Source: an uncultured SAR86 cluster bacterium
GTDB lineage: Bacteria > Pseudomonadota > Gammaproteobacteria > Magnimaribacterales > D2472
Length of the DNA: 32,282 bases
Direction of reading: 5' to 3'
Assembly (NCBI GenBank): GCA_902632555.1
Contig: CACPCZ010000001.1
Coordinates: forward strand, 1 to 32,282
The notes under the pieces were generated by a model. It was not told the DNA's origin. It was given only the letters and a program-made list of their open reading frames with translations, and searched no databases. Within the stretch, counting starts at the first letter, position 1, and the number at the start of each line of letters is the position of its first letter. This document shows, in pieces, positions 10,202 to 20,817 of the stretch. Position numbers and translations under genes: made by a program.

Positions 10202-11728
10202 TTAATCACTCGATAGGGCGCCGCTTTTTTTATACATATAGGCCTGCTGCGCTAACTGAACCCCAGTGTTTACAACCATATAAAGACCTAAAGCGGCTGG
10301 CATAAATACAAAAAATAAAGAAAACATAACAGGCATATATTTCATTACCTGTGCTTGTGTTGGATCCATTCCGGCCGGCTGGGGGTTAAGTCTTTGAGTA
10401 ACCGTCATAAGAACAGCAAAAGCCACTGGGAATAAAAAATATGGATCAGGCACAGAAAGGTCAGCCCATACACCAAAGGCGCTATGCCGCAACTCAACCA
10501 TTTCTCGCAAAGCAAAGAAAAAACCAATGAAGAAAGGCATCTGAATAAATATTGGTAAACAACCACCCAGCGGATTGGCGCCATGTTCTTTAAATAACTT
10601 CATTGTCTCAGCCTGAATTTTTTGATTATCGCTTTTATACCGCTGCTTAATTTCATTAAGCTCAGGGGTTATTTTTCTCATTGCCGCCATCGATGTAAAT
10701 GATTTGGCAGTAATGGGCCAAAACACCAACTTAATAAGGAGCGTAAATATAACTATTGTTAAACCCCAATTACCAACATACGTGTTAATCGCATCCATTG
10801 CGAACACCATCGGCTGTGCAAGAAACCAAAACCAACCCATTTCGATAGTTAGCTCTAAATTTTCAGCCCTGCCCATTAAATCTTTTCTAATTTTTGGGCC
10901 GACAAAAACCCTATGTTCGTGTTCAAACACCGAAGATGCGTTAGATGAGTTTTCAACTGTGTAACCCATTCTAAACAAACCTGCCTCTGAGGGAAGCGCA
11001 TAAAAGTTGTATATAAAATCTTCAGACCCGATTAGTGCCGCAAAAAAGTATTTTTGAACAAAAGCAACCCAGCCTGATTTAGAAAGTGACTCTATACCAC
11101 TCTCATCAATTTGATTTAGTTTTGTCGTCTCATAAGGCTTGCTGTCGGTGCTAATCGCAACACCCAAATATGAACCGTTGTTCATCATGCCGCCACTAAG
11201 GGCATCTGATTTTAGGTCTAGTGGCCTGCCAGCAGTCCTGTATAGCCCAGCAAAAGACTTGCCCTCTATTGCGCTCGAAGAAGAGTCGAGAACAAGAATC
11301 TCATAAGGCTCATCGGACAAAGATATAAGCTTTGATATTCCCAGCTCGTCATCCACCAACCTAACCGAATCACTATTAATAACATCTACTGCAAAAACAG
11401 GGCTTGATTTTGTAAAACCGCTTTTAAAATAATAATTGAAGGCACCATCCTGTCCAAAAACACGAAACCCCAGAGAACCAGGAACATTTTCAACGGGATA
11501 TTTTTTAAGCCTGGTCTCAATAATTGACCCGGTTTTAACCGAAACAATAAGAAAAAGCTCTTCGCTTTCAATTTTTACATATTCATCGCTTACAAACGAA
11601 GAGTCAAAAGATTCAGCATACTTGAGGTGCTGCTGTATTGCGTCAGAGCGTTTTTCAGATGTCCATTCAAAAAGAAGGGCACCAGACAACAGAACTATTA
11701 ACCCCCAATATATGTTTCTAATTCCCAT
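10202..11728 (-). CDS. yidC: Membrane protein insertase YidC
   Basis: YidC inserts and folds inner-membrane proteins, alone or with SecYEG; ATP synthase subunit c is a classic client. The 508-residue protein has the Gram-negative layout: an N-terminal membrane helix (about residues 5-23), a large periplasmic P1 domain, and a C-terminal five-helix core. The core contains KLVFWPITAKSFTSMAAMRKITPELNEIKQRY, which carries the conserved cytoplasmic hairpin and the intramembrane arginine context. It overlaps the rnpA end by 11 bases and abuts mnmE. The small yidD gene often found between rnpA and yidC is absent here. Confidence 0.96.
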   Translation of the reverse strand: MGIRNIYWGLIVLLSGALLFEWTSEKRSDAIQQHLKYAESFDSSFVSDEYVKIESEELFLIVSVKTGSIIETRLKKYPVENVPGSLGFRVFGQDGAFNYYFKSGFTKSSPVFAVDVINSDSVRLVDDELGISKLISLSDEPYEILVLDSSSSAIEGKSFAGLYRTAGRPLDLKSDALSGGMMNNGSYLGVAISTDSKPYETTKLNQIDESGIESLSKSGWVAFVQKYFFAALIGSEDFIYNFYALPSEAGLFRMGYTVENSSNASSVFEHEHRVFVGPKIRKDLMGRAENLELTIEMGWFWFLAQPMVFAMDAINTYVGNWGLTIVIFTLLIKLVFWPITAKSFTSMAAMRKITPELNEIKQRYKSDNQKIQAETMKLFKEHGANPLGGCLPIFIQMPFFIGFFFALREMVELRHSAFGVWADLSVPDPYFLFPVAFAVLMTVTQRLNPQPAGMDPTQAQVMKYMPVMFSLFFVFMPAALGLYMVVNTGVQLAQQAYMYKKSGALSSD

Positions 11729-12041
11729 TTGTTTTATTTAAACTCCCAAAAATACTATCAACAGCCATACAAACCTCTTTATCAGCTTGTTGATATGATA
11801 ACTCCGCAAATGGTCTAAATACAGAAAAAACAAAGCCATCCGTGTGAAAAAAATCAAAACTATGCTGCCTAATAATTTCTTTTATTCTTCTTTTTATAAA
11901 ATTTCTTTCAACAGCAAGCTTAAAATATCTTCTAGAAACAGATACATCTAAACCACAACCTTTGTTTTTTTTAAAGATTCTAAAATACTTACAACTATAA
12001 AGCTTTTCAAGCTGTTGGTTTGTTCTCTTGGGGTTTGGCAA
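11718..12041 (-). CDS. rnpA: Ribonuclease P protein component
   Basis: RnpA is the protein cofactor of RNase P, which trims the 5' leader of tRNA precursors. The 107-residue protein contains the family signature RNFIKRRIKEIIR (residues 46-58). Its start is a TTG (12039-12041): an in-frame stop lies four codons upstream and no ATG occurs before residue 92, so TTG or a rarer start must be used. The gene starts two bases after the rpmH stop and ends inside the beginning of yidC. The N-terminal part is more divergent than usual. Confidence 0.9.
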   Translation of the reverse strand: MPNPKRTNQQLEKLYSCKYFRIFKKNKGCGLDVSVSRRYFKLAVERNFIKRRIKEIIRQHSFDFFHTDGFVFSVFRPFAELSYQQADKEVCMAVDSIFGSLNKTNGN

Positions 12042-12043
12042 TT

Positions 12044-12178
12044 CTATGCACTAAGGACTTTTCTTCCTTTTTTCCTTCTGTTGGAAAGAACAGCCCTGCC
12101 AGCCTTGGTTGACATTCTTGCTCTGAAACCATGTGTTCTCTTTCTTTTAAGATTGCTGGGTTGAAATGTTCTCTTCAT
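12044..12178 (-). CDS. rpmH: 50S ribosomal protein L34
   Basis: This 44-residue gene encodes L34 of the large ribosomal subunit. The translation begins [20 protein letters not shown] and continues with [20 protein letters not shown], a near-textbook L34 sequence with the expected length and very basic composition. The ATG is at 12176-12178 and the stop is at 12044-12046. It is the first gene of the rpmH-rnpA-yidC-mnmE operon and is divergent from dnaA, a very widespread arrangement next to bacterial origins. Confidence 0.98.
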   Translation of the reverse strand: MKRTFQPSNLKRKRTHGFRARMSTKAGRAVLSNRRKKGRKVLSA

Positions 12179-12204
12179 AATAGTTGGGTAAAAAAGTGTT
12201 GCAG

Positions 12205-12210
12205 ATTATA
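12205..12210 (-). promoter_or_regulatory. Candidate -10 of the rpmH operon promoter
   Basis: On the minus strand this hexamer reads TATAAT, 27 bases before the rpmH ATG. A partial -35 (TTGTGA, minus strand, 12230-12235) is 19 bases further upstream, longer than ideal. The position fits a promoter for rpmH-rnpA-yidC-mnmE. Confidence 0.45.
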
Positions 12211-12271
12211 GCTTAATATTTTTTTAAATTCACAAAAAAGACAGTAAATTAACAATTTTTTTATATACAAG

Positions 12272-12280
12272 TTATCCACA
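12272..12280 (+). other. Perfect DnaA box
   Basis: TTATCCACA is the high-affinity E. coli-type DnaA box. It is located 75 bases before the dnaA start, just upstream of a candidate dnaA -10 (TATAAT, 12289-12294), so DnaA bound here could repress its own promoter as well as mark the origin. Confidence 0.75.
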
Positions 12281-12288
12281 GAAAATTC

Positions 12289-12294
12289 TATAAT
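12289..12294 (+). promoter_or_regulatory. Candidate -10 of the dnaA promoter
   Basis: TATAAT on the plus strand, about 60 bases before the dnaA start codon. A partial -35 (TATACA, 12264-12269) is 19 bases upstream, and the perfect DnaA box falls in the spacer between the two, a layout suited to autoregulation. Confidence 0.45.
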
Positions 12295-12343
12295 TTATCC
12301 TGTAGATATCTTGTTAATTTTTTAATAGACTATCAAACTAATT

Positions 12344-12348
12344 AGGAG
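12344..12348 (+). promoter_or_regulatory. Ribosome binding site that fixes the dnaA TTG start
   Basis: AGGAG is placed six bases before the TTG at 12355-12357. No in-frame ATG is available nearby, so this strong Shine-Dalgarno sequence decides the unusual start codon of dnaA. Confidence 0.75.
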
Positions 12349-12354
12349 AAAATA

Positions 12355-13650
12355 TTGGAACTTTGGAATAAGTGCTCTAAAAAACTTGAGAACACACTAT
12401 CACAAGAGGACTTTAATACCTGGATCAGACCGTTAAAAGCAACCCAAGAAAAAAACACATTAGAGTTAATGGCTCCAAATGATTTTATATTGAATTATAT
12501 AGAAAAGAATTTTGCACAAAATATTGAAGAGCTAATTAAACAAAACTCAAAAAAGAACATAAGTTTAGTTTTTAAAACACTAACAAAAGAAACATTTGTT
12601 GATAAATATCAAAATAATGAAAAAAACTCAGAAATTAAGCTTGTCGACGGATATATATTCGAAAATTTTGTTGAAGGTAAATCAAATCACTTGGCTTTGG
12701 CTGCTGCCAAACAAGTTGCCGCCAACCCAAAAGGTGACTACAACCCTTTATTTATATATGGTGGGGTTGGCCTTGGAAAAACACACCTTATGCATGCAGT
12801 TGGAAATGAAATACTTAAAAATGAACCAAATAAAAGAATTGTTTATGTCCACTCTGAAAAATTTGTCTCAGATATGGTAAAAGCCCTTCAATTGGGAGCG
12901 ATGAATGAATTTAAGTCTTACTATAGAAACGCAGATGCTTTATTGATAGATGATATACAATTCTTTGCTGGAAAAGAACAGTCACAGGAAGAATTTTTTC
13001 ATACCTTCAATGCGCTTTTAGATAGAAATAATCAAATGATATTAACTTGTGATAAATATCCTAAAGAGATCGACGGCCTTGAGGAAAGACTTAAATCTAG
13101 ACTCGGTTGGGGACTTCCAGTTGTAATTGACCCTCCTGAGCTTGAAACAAGGGCCGCGGTTTTGCTTAATAAAGCAAATACCATGGGGGTTCATCTGCCA
13201 AATGATTGTGCAATATACATAGCACAAAGAATTCGCTCTAACATAAGAGAGCTTGAGGGGGCGCTTAAAAGAGTTGTTGCCAATGCCAGATTTACCAATC
13301 AAGAAATAGATTTGGCTCTTGTAAAAGACGCACTTAAAGACTTGTTTGTTATATCTGCAAAAATGGTTAGCATTGAAAATATTCAGAAAACAGTTGCTGA
13401 ATACTACAATATCAAACTATCTGACCTGCTCTCAAAAAGAAGAAGTAGATCAATTACAAGGCCAAGACAAATGGCTATGGCATTAACCAAACATCTCACC
13501 AACCATAGCCTTCCGGAAATTGGAGAGGCTTTCAATGGCAGAGACCACACAACCGTTCTTCACGCATGCAAAAAAATAGCTGATCTCAGAAAAGAAAGCC
13601 CTTCACACGAAGAGGACTATAGAAACCTAAATAGAGCTCTTACAAATTAA
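12355..13650 (+). CDS. dnaA: Chromosomal replication initiator protein DnaA
   Basis: DnaA binds DnaA boxes, opens oriC and helps load the helicase. The order of domains is clear: an N-terminal interaction domain (residues 1-80, [25 protein letters not shown]), a very short linker, an AAA+ core with Walker A GGVGLGKT (136-143), Walker B LLIDDI (196-201) and the arginine-finger region [14 protein letters not shown] (about 241-254), and the DNA-binding domain with [16 protein letters not shown] near the C-terminus. It has 431 residues against 467 in E. coli, the difference being mainly the linker. The TTG start is backed by AGGAG. The TAA overlaps the dnaN ATG by one base. Confidence 0.98.
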   Translation: MELWNKCSKKLENTLSQEDFNTWIRPLKATQEKNTLELMAPNDFILNYIEKNFAQNIEELIKQNSKKNISLVFKTLTKETFVDKYQNNEKNSEIKLVDGYIFENFVEGKSNHLALAAAKQVAANPKGDYNPLFIYGGVGLGKTHLMHAVGNEILKNEPNKRIVYVHSEKFVSDMVKALQLGAMNEFKSYYRNADALLIDDIQFFAGKEQSQEEFFHTFNALLDRNNQMILTCDKYPKEIDGLEERLKSRLGWGLPVVIDPPELETRAAVLLNKANTMGVHLPNDCAIYIAQRIRSNIRELEGALKRVVANARFTNQEIDLALVKDALKDLFVISAKMVSIENIQKTVAEYYNIKLSDLLSKRRSRSITRPRQMAMALTKHLTNHSLPEIGEAFNGRDHTTVLHACKKIADLRKESPSHEEDYRNLNRALTN

Positions 13651-14753
13651 TGGATTTTTATATTCTTAAAGAAGAGGTTGTGAAATCGCTCAACCTAACA
13701 CTCGGAGTTGTTGAAAAAAGACAAACCCTCCCAATTTTATCAAACGTTTTAATGGAGGTTGATGAATCATCTTTGAGGTTCACAGCTACAGATCTTGAAA
13801 GTGAAATTACTACGACTTCTACTATTTCTAATTTTAAAAGTGGTGGAAAAATAACAGCGCCAGCAAGAAAGTTAAATGATCTATGTAGGCTTTTGCCTGA
13901 TTTAACTGAAATTCACTTTTTTTTAGATGGAGATAACCTGAATATTGAAACCAATTCTGGAAAATATAATTTATCTACATTGCCCAGTGATGACTTTCCA
14001 TCATTTGAAATTGAGGACATAGATTCTCAAATTAATATATCGTCTGAAAATTTAAGTATGCTTATATCTAAGACTTCATTTGCAATGGGAAATCAAGACT
14101 GGAGACATTATTTAAATGGACTTTTTATATCTATAGATGATAAAAATATAACTGCAGTAGCAACAGACGCACACAGACTAGCACTTGCCTCAGCAACACT
14201 CAATGAAGCCTCAACAGAAAGCACAAGCGGAATTGTTCCTAGAAAATCTATTAATGAAATAGGGAAACTAGCTGGTGATAATTCGGATAATGTCATTGTT
14301 AAAATTTCACAAACATCTGTTTCGGTTGAGTCTGCAGGAACCGTATTTGTAAGCAAATTAATAGAGGGTAAATTTCCTGATTATGAGCAGGTTATACCAT
14401 CAGGAGAGAGCTCTGTTTTAGGAATTGACAAAAAATTATTTTCTGAAAGTTTGAGCAGGGTAAGTGTTCTGTCAAGTGAAAAGTATAAAGGCGTCAGAAT
14501 TGTTACCAAGGAAAATTTATTACATATTTCTGCCAACAACCCAGAAAAAGAACAGGGTGAAGAAAACCTTAGCTGCAATTACAAGGGTGAAGATGTAGAC
14601 ATTGCTTTTAATGTTAATTATCTTCAAGAAATACTTTCAACAATTGATTCTGATATTGTTGAAGTAAACTTTTTCGGTTCAGATAAAAGTTGTTTAATAT
14701 CAGATCCAAACAATGAAAGTCTAAAGTATGTTGTAATGCCGCTTTTAATATAA
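13650..14753 (+). CDS. dnaN: DNA polymerase III beta subunit (sliding clamp)
   Basis: The beta clamp is a dimeric ring that tethers replicative polymerases and recruits many repair proteins. The 367-residue length equals E. coli DnaN (366), giving three clamp repeats. Recognisable parts are the N-terminal LTLGVVEKRQTLPILSNVLM, the central ATDAHRLA segment and the C-terminal YVVMPLLI that forms part of the hydrophobic partner-binding pocket (PMR-type ends are usual; here PLL). The ATG lies in TAATG with the dnaA stop, and recF follows seven bases later, so dnaA-dnaN-recF-gyrB form one plus-strand operon. Confidence 0.97.
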   Translation: MDFYILKEEVVKSLNLTLGVVEKRQTLPILSNVLMEVDESSLRFTATDLESEITTTSTISNFKSGGKITAPARKLNDLCRLLPDLTEIHFFLDGDNLNIETNSGKYNLSTLPSDDFPSFEIEDIDSQINISSENLSMLISKTSFAMGNQDWRHYLNGLFISIDDKNITAVATDAHRLALASATLNEASTESTSGIVPRKSINEIGKLAGDNSDNVIVKISQTSVSVESAGTVFVSKLIEGKFPDYEQVIPSGESSVLGIDKKLFSESLSRVSVLSSEKYKGVRIVTKENLLHISANNPEKEQGEENLSCNYKGEDVDIAFNVNYLQEILSTIDSDIVEVNFFGSDKSCLISDPNNESLKYVVMPLLI

Positions 14754-14760
14754 TCTAAAA

Positions 14761-15837
14761 GTGCCTCTAACTAATATCTCTCTTAAAAGGTTTAGATGCT
14801 TTGACGATCTAAGATTTGATCTATCTCCAGGCATTAATTTCTTTCATGGTTCTAACGGCTCAGGAAAAACTACAATCCTTGAATCAATATTTATGTTTTC
14901 CAGCGGCAAATCATTCAAAAGTTCTAATCTATCATCGCTAATCAAATATAATAATACTGATTTTTATTTAAAAGCTTTTGATTCTGAGACTGGCCATATT
15001 GTAGAAATTAAAAAAGAGGTCACAAAACCAATATCAGTTCTTTTAAATAATACAAAAATCACAACAAGTAGATTATTAAGAATATTTCCCTGTACTGTAA
15101 TCCACAATAATACATTCTCATTCGCAGACGCATCTCCAGACTTCAGAAGAAAGCTTTTGGACAGATCGATTTTCGTAGCAAATGAAAATTTTTCTAGTAA
15201 TTGGTTTTCTTTTTATAGGGCTTTAAAACAAAGAAATAGCTTGTTAAAGTCAGGAAGTGTAAATGAAATTTCCATATGGAATGAGGCAGTTTCAAAAGAA
15301 GGTGAGCTACTTACAGAGCAAAGAGAAAATTATTTTAAACAAACACTAACTGAATTTAACAACCTTATCGAAGTTATAAATCCTGAAAACGTATTTGTTT
15401 TTTTAAAAAATATTAGAATTAAATTTTATAAAGGCTGGCACGAAGACATAAATCTTTTAAATACTCTATCCAATAATATTAACCTGGATCTTAAAAGAAG
15501 AAGCACAATATTTGGACCTCACAAAGCAGATATTAAATTTCTTATTAACGACATTGATGCTCGGCAGTTGCTCTCAAGAGGAGAACAGAAGTTTTTTTCT
15601 ATCATGTGGTGTTGCGCTCAGAATGAAGTTCTAAAAAAGTCATACGGAGTAAAGCCAACCTTAATAATTGATGATATTAAGTCAGAGCTTGATGAAAAAG
15701 TGTTTCAGCTTCTAATGAACTTATTAAAACTTAACCGCAACCAAGTAATCTTTTCCTGTATCGATGACTATTTTAGTAGTAAAATAATATCTAAATTCAA
15801 TGATTTTAAAAAGTTCCACGTGGAACAATTAGGATAA
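14761..15837 (+). CDS. recF: DNA replication and repair protein RecF
   Basis: RecF is an SMC-like ATPase that directs RecA loading at single-strand gaps together with RecO and RecR. Walker A is GSNGSGKT (residues 30-37), the ABC signature is LSRGEQKFFS (about 267-276) and Walker B is TLIIDDIKSELDE. It has 358 residues (E. coli 357). The start is a GTG seven bases after the dnaN stop, with no clear ribosome-binding sequence, which fits coupling to dnaN translation. The last codons contain a perfect 14-bp palindrome that looks like parS (see separate entry), so the DNA here appears to serve both coding and segregation. Confidence 0.96.
   Translation: MPLTNISLKRFRCFDDLRFDLSPGINFFHGSNGSGKTTILESIFMFSSGKSFKSSNLSSLIKYNNTDFYLKAFDSETGHIVEIKKEVTKPISVLLNNTKITTSRLLRIFPCTVIHNNTFSFADASPDFRRKLLDRSIFVANENFSSNWFSFYRALKQRNSLLKSGSVNEISIWNEAVSKEGELLTEQRENYFKQTLTEFNNLIEVINPENVFVFLKNIRIKFYKGWHEDINLLNTLSNNINLDLKRRSTIFGPHKADIKFLINDIDARQLLSRGEQKFFSIMWCCAQNEVLKKSYGVKPTLIIDDIKSELDEKVFQLLMNLLKLNRNQVIFSCIDDYFSSKIISKFNDFKKFHVEQLG
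15812..15827. other. parS: Probable chromosomal parS site (ParB binding)
   Basis: The perfect palindrome GTTCCACGTGGAAC (15813-15826) has the form of bacterial parS (general consensus TGTTTCACGTGAAACA; the CC/GG variant is the one I associate with Pseudomonas parS). It falls within the last codons of recF (FHVEQ), 14 bases before gyrB, about 10 kb from parA-parB. Origin proximity, exact symmetry and the presence of both partition genes make this a strong candidate. I found no second full copy in the window. Confidence 0.85.
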
Positions 15838-18461
<2,624 letters not shown>

Positions 18462-18464
18462 TGT

Positions 18465-19817
18465 TTATTTAAGTTGAGATGTGAAATAATTTTCTAGATC
18501 AATAATTTTAATTCTTTTCTGATTCATAGAATCCCTATCCCTAACAGTAACTGTATTATTTTCAAGTGACTCAAAGTCTATGGTTATACAAATTGGTGTG
18601 CCTATCTCATCGTGCCTTCGATAACCCTTACCAATATTACCGGTATTTTCAAGCATTACCCTACCAAATCCAAGAGCTTGAAGTTTGTTTTTTGTTTTAA
18701 TAGAAAGATCTACAATTTCTTGATTATTTTTTTTAAGAGGTATTACAGCAGCTTTGACAGGTGATAAGTGGGGCTTTAACTTTAAAACAATTCTTGTTTT
18801 TCCATCACCAATATCTTCATGTGTATATGCTTCATTAAGAATAGCTAAAAAGCCTCTTTCGACACCTGCAGACGGCTCTATAACAAATGGTACAAACCAG
18901 TTGCTATCTTCGTCTTGAGCAGCTAATTTAGAGTTTGAGTCATTATTACTTTTTACTTCAGAATTTATATTAAGCTCCTCCTGTTTTTTAGAATGTGAGC
19001 CTAAATCAAAGTCAGTTCTATTCGCAATACCCTCAAGTTCTTCTAGACCATGAGGAAATTTATACATGATATCTACAGTTCTTTTTGAATAGTGAGCTAA
19101 TTCATCTATGGGTACTTCATATAACTCAATACTATCTGTGGGTACACCTTGTTCTTTCCACCATTCAAGTCTTTTTTGTACCCATGAGTTTAAGCTATCA
19201 TCATCTTCACCAGGCTTCACAAAATACTCAAGTTCCATCTGCTCAAACTCTCTTACCCTAAAAATAAAATTTCTTGGCGTAATTTCATTTCTAAACGCTT
19301 TTCCAATCTGTGCTATACCAAATGGTAAACTTTTAGATGTTGAATCCACAACATTTTTAAAGTTAATAAATATTTGTTGGGCTGTTTCAGGCCTCAAATA
19401 AGCAAAACTATTTTCATCCTCAATTGGTCCCAAACTCGTTTTAAACATAAGGTTAAATGGTCTAGGCTCTGTTAAATCAGATGATCCACATTTTGGACAT
19501 TTATTAGCAACAGTGTCAGATCTGAACCTTGATTTACACTTTTTACAATCAACCATGGGGTCTGAAAAAGTGTCCTCATGACCTGAATATCTTAAAACCA
19601 AAGGATTTGATAATATAGAAGCATCTAATCCTTCAATATTATCGTGTTCATATACCATTGAGGTCCACCATGATGACTTTATATTATTTTTTAGCTCAAC
19701 TCCTAATGGTCCATAGTCATAAACACCCTGTAAACCACCATAAATTTCGCTAGATTGGAAAATAAAGCCTCTTCTTTTACAAAGAGCTACTAATTCTTCC
19801 ATGTTTTTTGCAGCCAA
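18465..19817 (-). CDS. glyS: Glycyl-tRNA synthetase, single-chain alpha2 type
   Basis: This class II synthetase charges tRNA-Gly. The 450-residue chain carries [24 protein letters not shown] (near residues 22-45), four zinc-binding cysteines (91, 94, 107, 110), motif 2 [21 protein letters not shown] (175-195), motif 3 [14 protein letters not shown] and a C-terminal anticodon-binding domain. It is the dimeric type of Gram-positives, archaea and eukaryotes, not the GlyQ/GlyS heterotetramer usual in gammaproteobacteria, although it sits exactly where glyQ-glyS lie in Pseudomonas. The TTG at 19815-19817 is preferred over the ATG at 19802 because AGGA precedes it. A Ser/Asn/Lys-rich insert sits near residues 278-300. 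Confidence 0.95.
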   Translation of the reverse strand: MAAKNMEELVALCKRRGFIFQSSEIYGGLQGVYDYGPLGVELKNNIKSSWWTSMVYEHDNIEGLDASILSNPLVLRYSGHEDTFSDPMVDCKKCKSRFRSDTVANKCPKCGSSDLTEPRPFNLMFKTSLGPIEDENSFAYLRPETAQQIFINFKNVVDSTSKSLPFGIAQIGKAFRNEITPRNFIFRVREFEQMELEYFVKPGEDDDSLNSWVQKRLEWWKEQGVPTDSIELYEVPIDELAHYSKRTVDIMYKFPHGLEELEGIANRTDFDLGSHSKKQEELNINSEVKSNNDSNSKLAAQDEDSNWFVPFVIEPSAGVERGFLAILNEAYTHEDIGDGKTRIVLKLKPHLSPVKAAVIPLKKNNQEIVDLSIKTKNKLQALGFGRVMLENTGNIGKGYRRHDEIGTPICITIDFESLENNTVTVRDRDSMNQKRIKIIDLENYFTSQLK

Positions 19818-19823
19818 ATCAGT

Positions 19824-19827
19824 TCCT
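19824..19827 (-). promoter_or_regulatory. Ribosome binding site that decides the glyS TTG start
   Basis: On the minus strand this reads AGGA, six bases before the TTG start codon at 19817. The ATG five codons further in has no such sequence, which favours the longer protein. Confidence 0.6.
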
Positions 19828-19837
19828 AGAGTATAAA

Positions 19838-19853
19838 ATAGACAAATGTCTAT
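19838..19853. promoter_or_regulatory. 16-bp inverted repeat upstream of glyS
   Basis: ATAGACA-AA-TGTCTAT has perfect 7-bp arms around a 2-base centre. It starts 21 bases before the glyS start codon, in the 142-base divergent spacer (19818-19959) between glyS and the lipid A acyltransferase gene. It could be an operator or an mRNA leader hairpin. No regulator is known; chance occurrence is possible in AT-rich DNA. I saw nothing else distinct in the spacer. Confidence 0.35.
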
Positions 19854-19959
19854 ATTATGTTATTTTGTTTAATATATTTGCTTATCTCTTAAATCTTTAT
19901 CTCTTCCACAAATAGATCATTTACCTTATGATTATAGCAAGCATTGGTTATAAATCACG

Positions 19960-20817
19960 ATGAAACCACTTTTTTATTTAATTTCTTTTTTACCTAAAAC
20001 ATTTGTCAGTTTATTAATTGATCTTTTTCTAGCTACTAAAGTATATAAATTCTTAAGTAATTACAAAATCACAAAAAAAAATCTAGAAATTGCATATCCT
20101 CATAGAACAGATGAGGACATTAAGATATTATCGAAGTTGAGCTTTAAAGAGTTTCTTATCTCTGGATTTGAGTCTATATATACATGGGGAACAACAGAAT
20201 CTGAATCAAACAGTAATTTGCTTTGTGTGGAAAATAACTTCTTAATAAACAATTTAAAGCATAGCGGTTTGGTTGCTGTTTCATTTCATAACAGAAGTGT
20301 AGATATGCTGCTTACTTGGATGAACTCACAACATACAACTGTTAGCCTATATAAAAGAATAAAAAATAAGACACTAGATAATTTTGTCAAATCAAAAAGA
20401 GAAAGCGGAATGTCGAAATGTTTCGAAATAAATATTGCAGGTGTCAGACATTTGTATAAAGCAATCAAAAACAAAAATATCGTTTGTTTCGCAGCAGATC
20501 AAGTACCAAAGAGAGGTCTAGGGGAGCATATAAATTTCTTTAATGTAGAAGCCTATACAACAACTCTTGTTCAGTCACTTGCTCTTAAAACAAAAGTTCC
20601 GGTTGTATACTTTTTTATACAAACAAATCAAGACAGAAAGCTTAAAATTAAAATTGAAAGATGTAATGACAATATTTATGATGATAGCAAGCACTTACTT
20701 CAAATTAATAGTGATATAGAAAAATTTATCAACGCAAGGCCTTCTGATTATTCTTGGGAATATAAAAGATTTAAAAGGAGTAAAAATTTGCCAGCTGATC
20801 TGTATAAAAATATATAG
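19960..20817 (+). CDS. Lipid A biosynthesis acyltransferase-like protein (LpxL/HtrB family)
   Basis: Members of this family add a secondary acyl chain (often laurate) to Kdo-lipid A at the inner leaflet of the inner membrane. The 285-residue protein has a short N-terminal hydrophobic helix, the HX4D catalytic motif HNRSVD (His110, Asp115), AADQVPKRG (compare DQ..G in the family) and the C-terminal RPSDYSWEYKRFKRS, matching the family pattern in which an aromatic residue precedes RFK. It is slightly short (E. coli LpxL about 306). In Pseudomonas a lauroyltransferase-type gene lies near glyQS too, so the place is ancestral. Which chain and position it acylates cannot be read here. It ends exactly where the convergent trkH ends. 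Confidence 0.82.
   Translation: MKPLFYLISFLPKTFVSLLIDLFLATKVYKFLSNYKITKKNLEIAYPHRTDEDIKILSKLSFKEFLISGFESIYTWGTTESESNSNLLCVENNFLINNLKHSGLVAVSFHNRSVDMLLTWMNSQHTTVSLYKRIKNKTLDNFVKSKRESGMSKCFEINIAGVRHLYKAIKNKNIVCFAADQVPKRGLGEHINFFNVEAYTTTLVQSLALKTKVPVVYFFIQTNQDRKLKIKIERCNDNIYDDSKHLLQINSDIEKFINARPSDYSWEYKRFKRSKNLPADLYKNI

Larger units (their letters stand above)
12179..12354. other. Candidate oriC / dnaA control region (rpmH-dnaA divergent gap)
   Basis: This 176-base AT-rich gap separates divergent rpmH and dnaA, a common bacterial origin position (for example in Pseudomonas). It contains a perfect DnaA box (TTATCCACA, 12272-12280), a looser box two bases before it (TTATATACA, 12261-12269), a half-match (TTATCC at 12295-12300) and AT-rich tracts at 12215-12230 and 12251-12266 that could act as an unwinding element. 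Leading-strand gene orientation diverges here. It is shorter and has fewer boxes than typical experimentally mapped oriC regions, so part of the origin could lie elsewhere. Confidence 0.55.
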
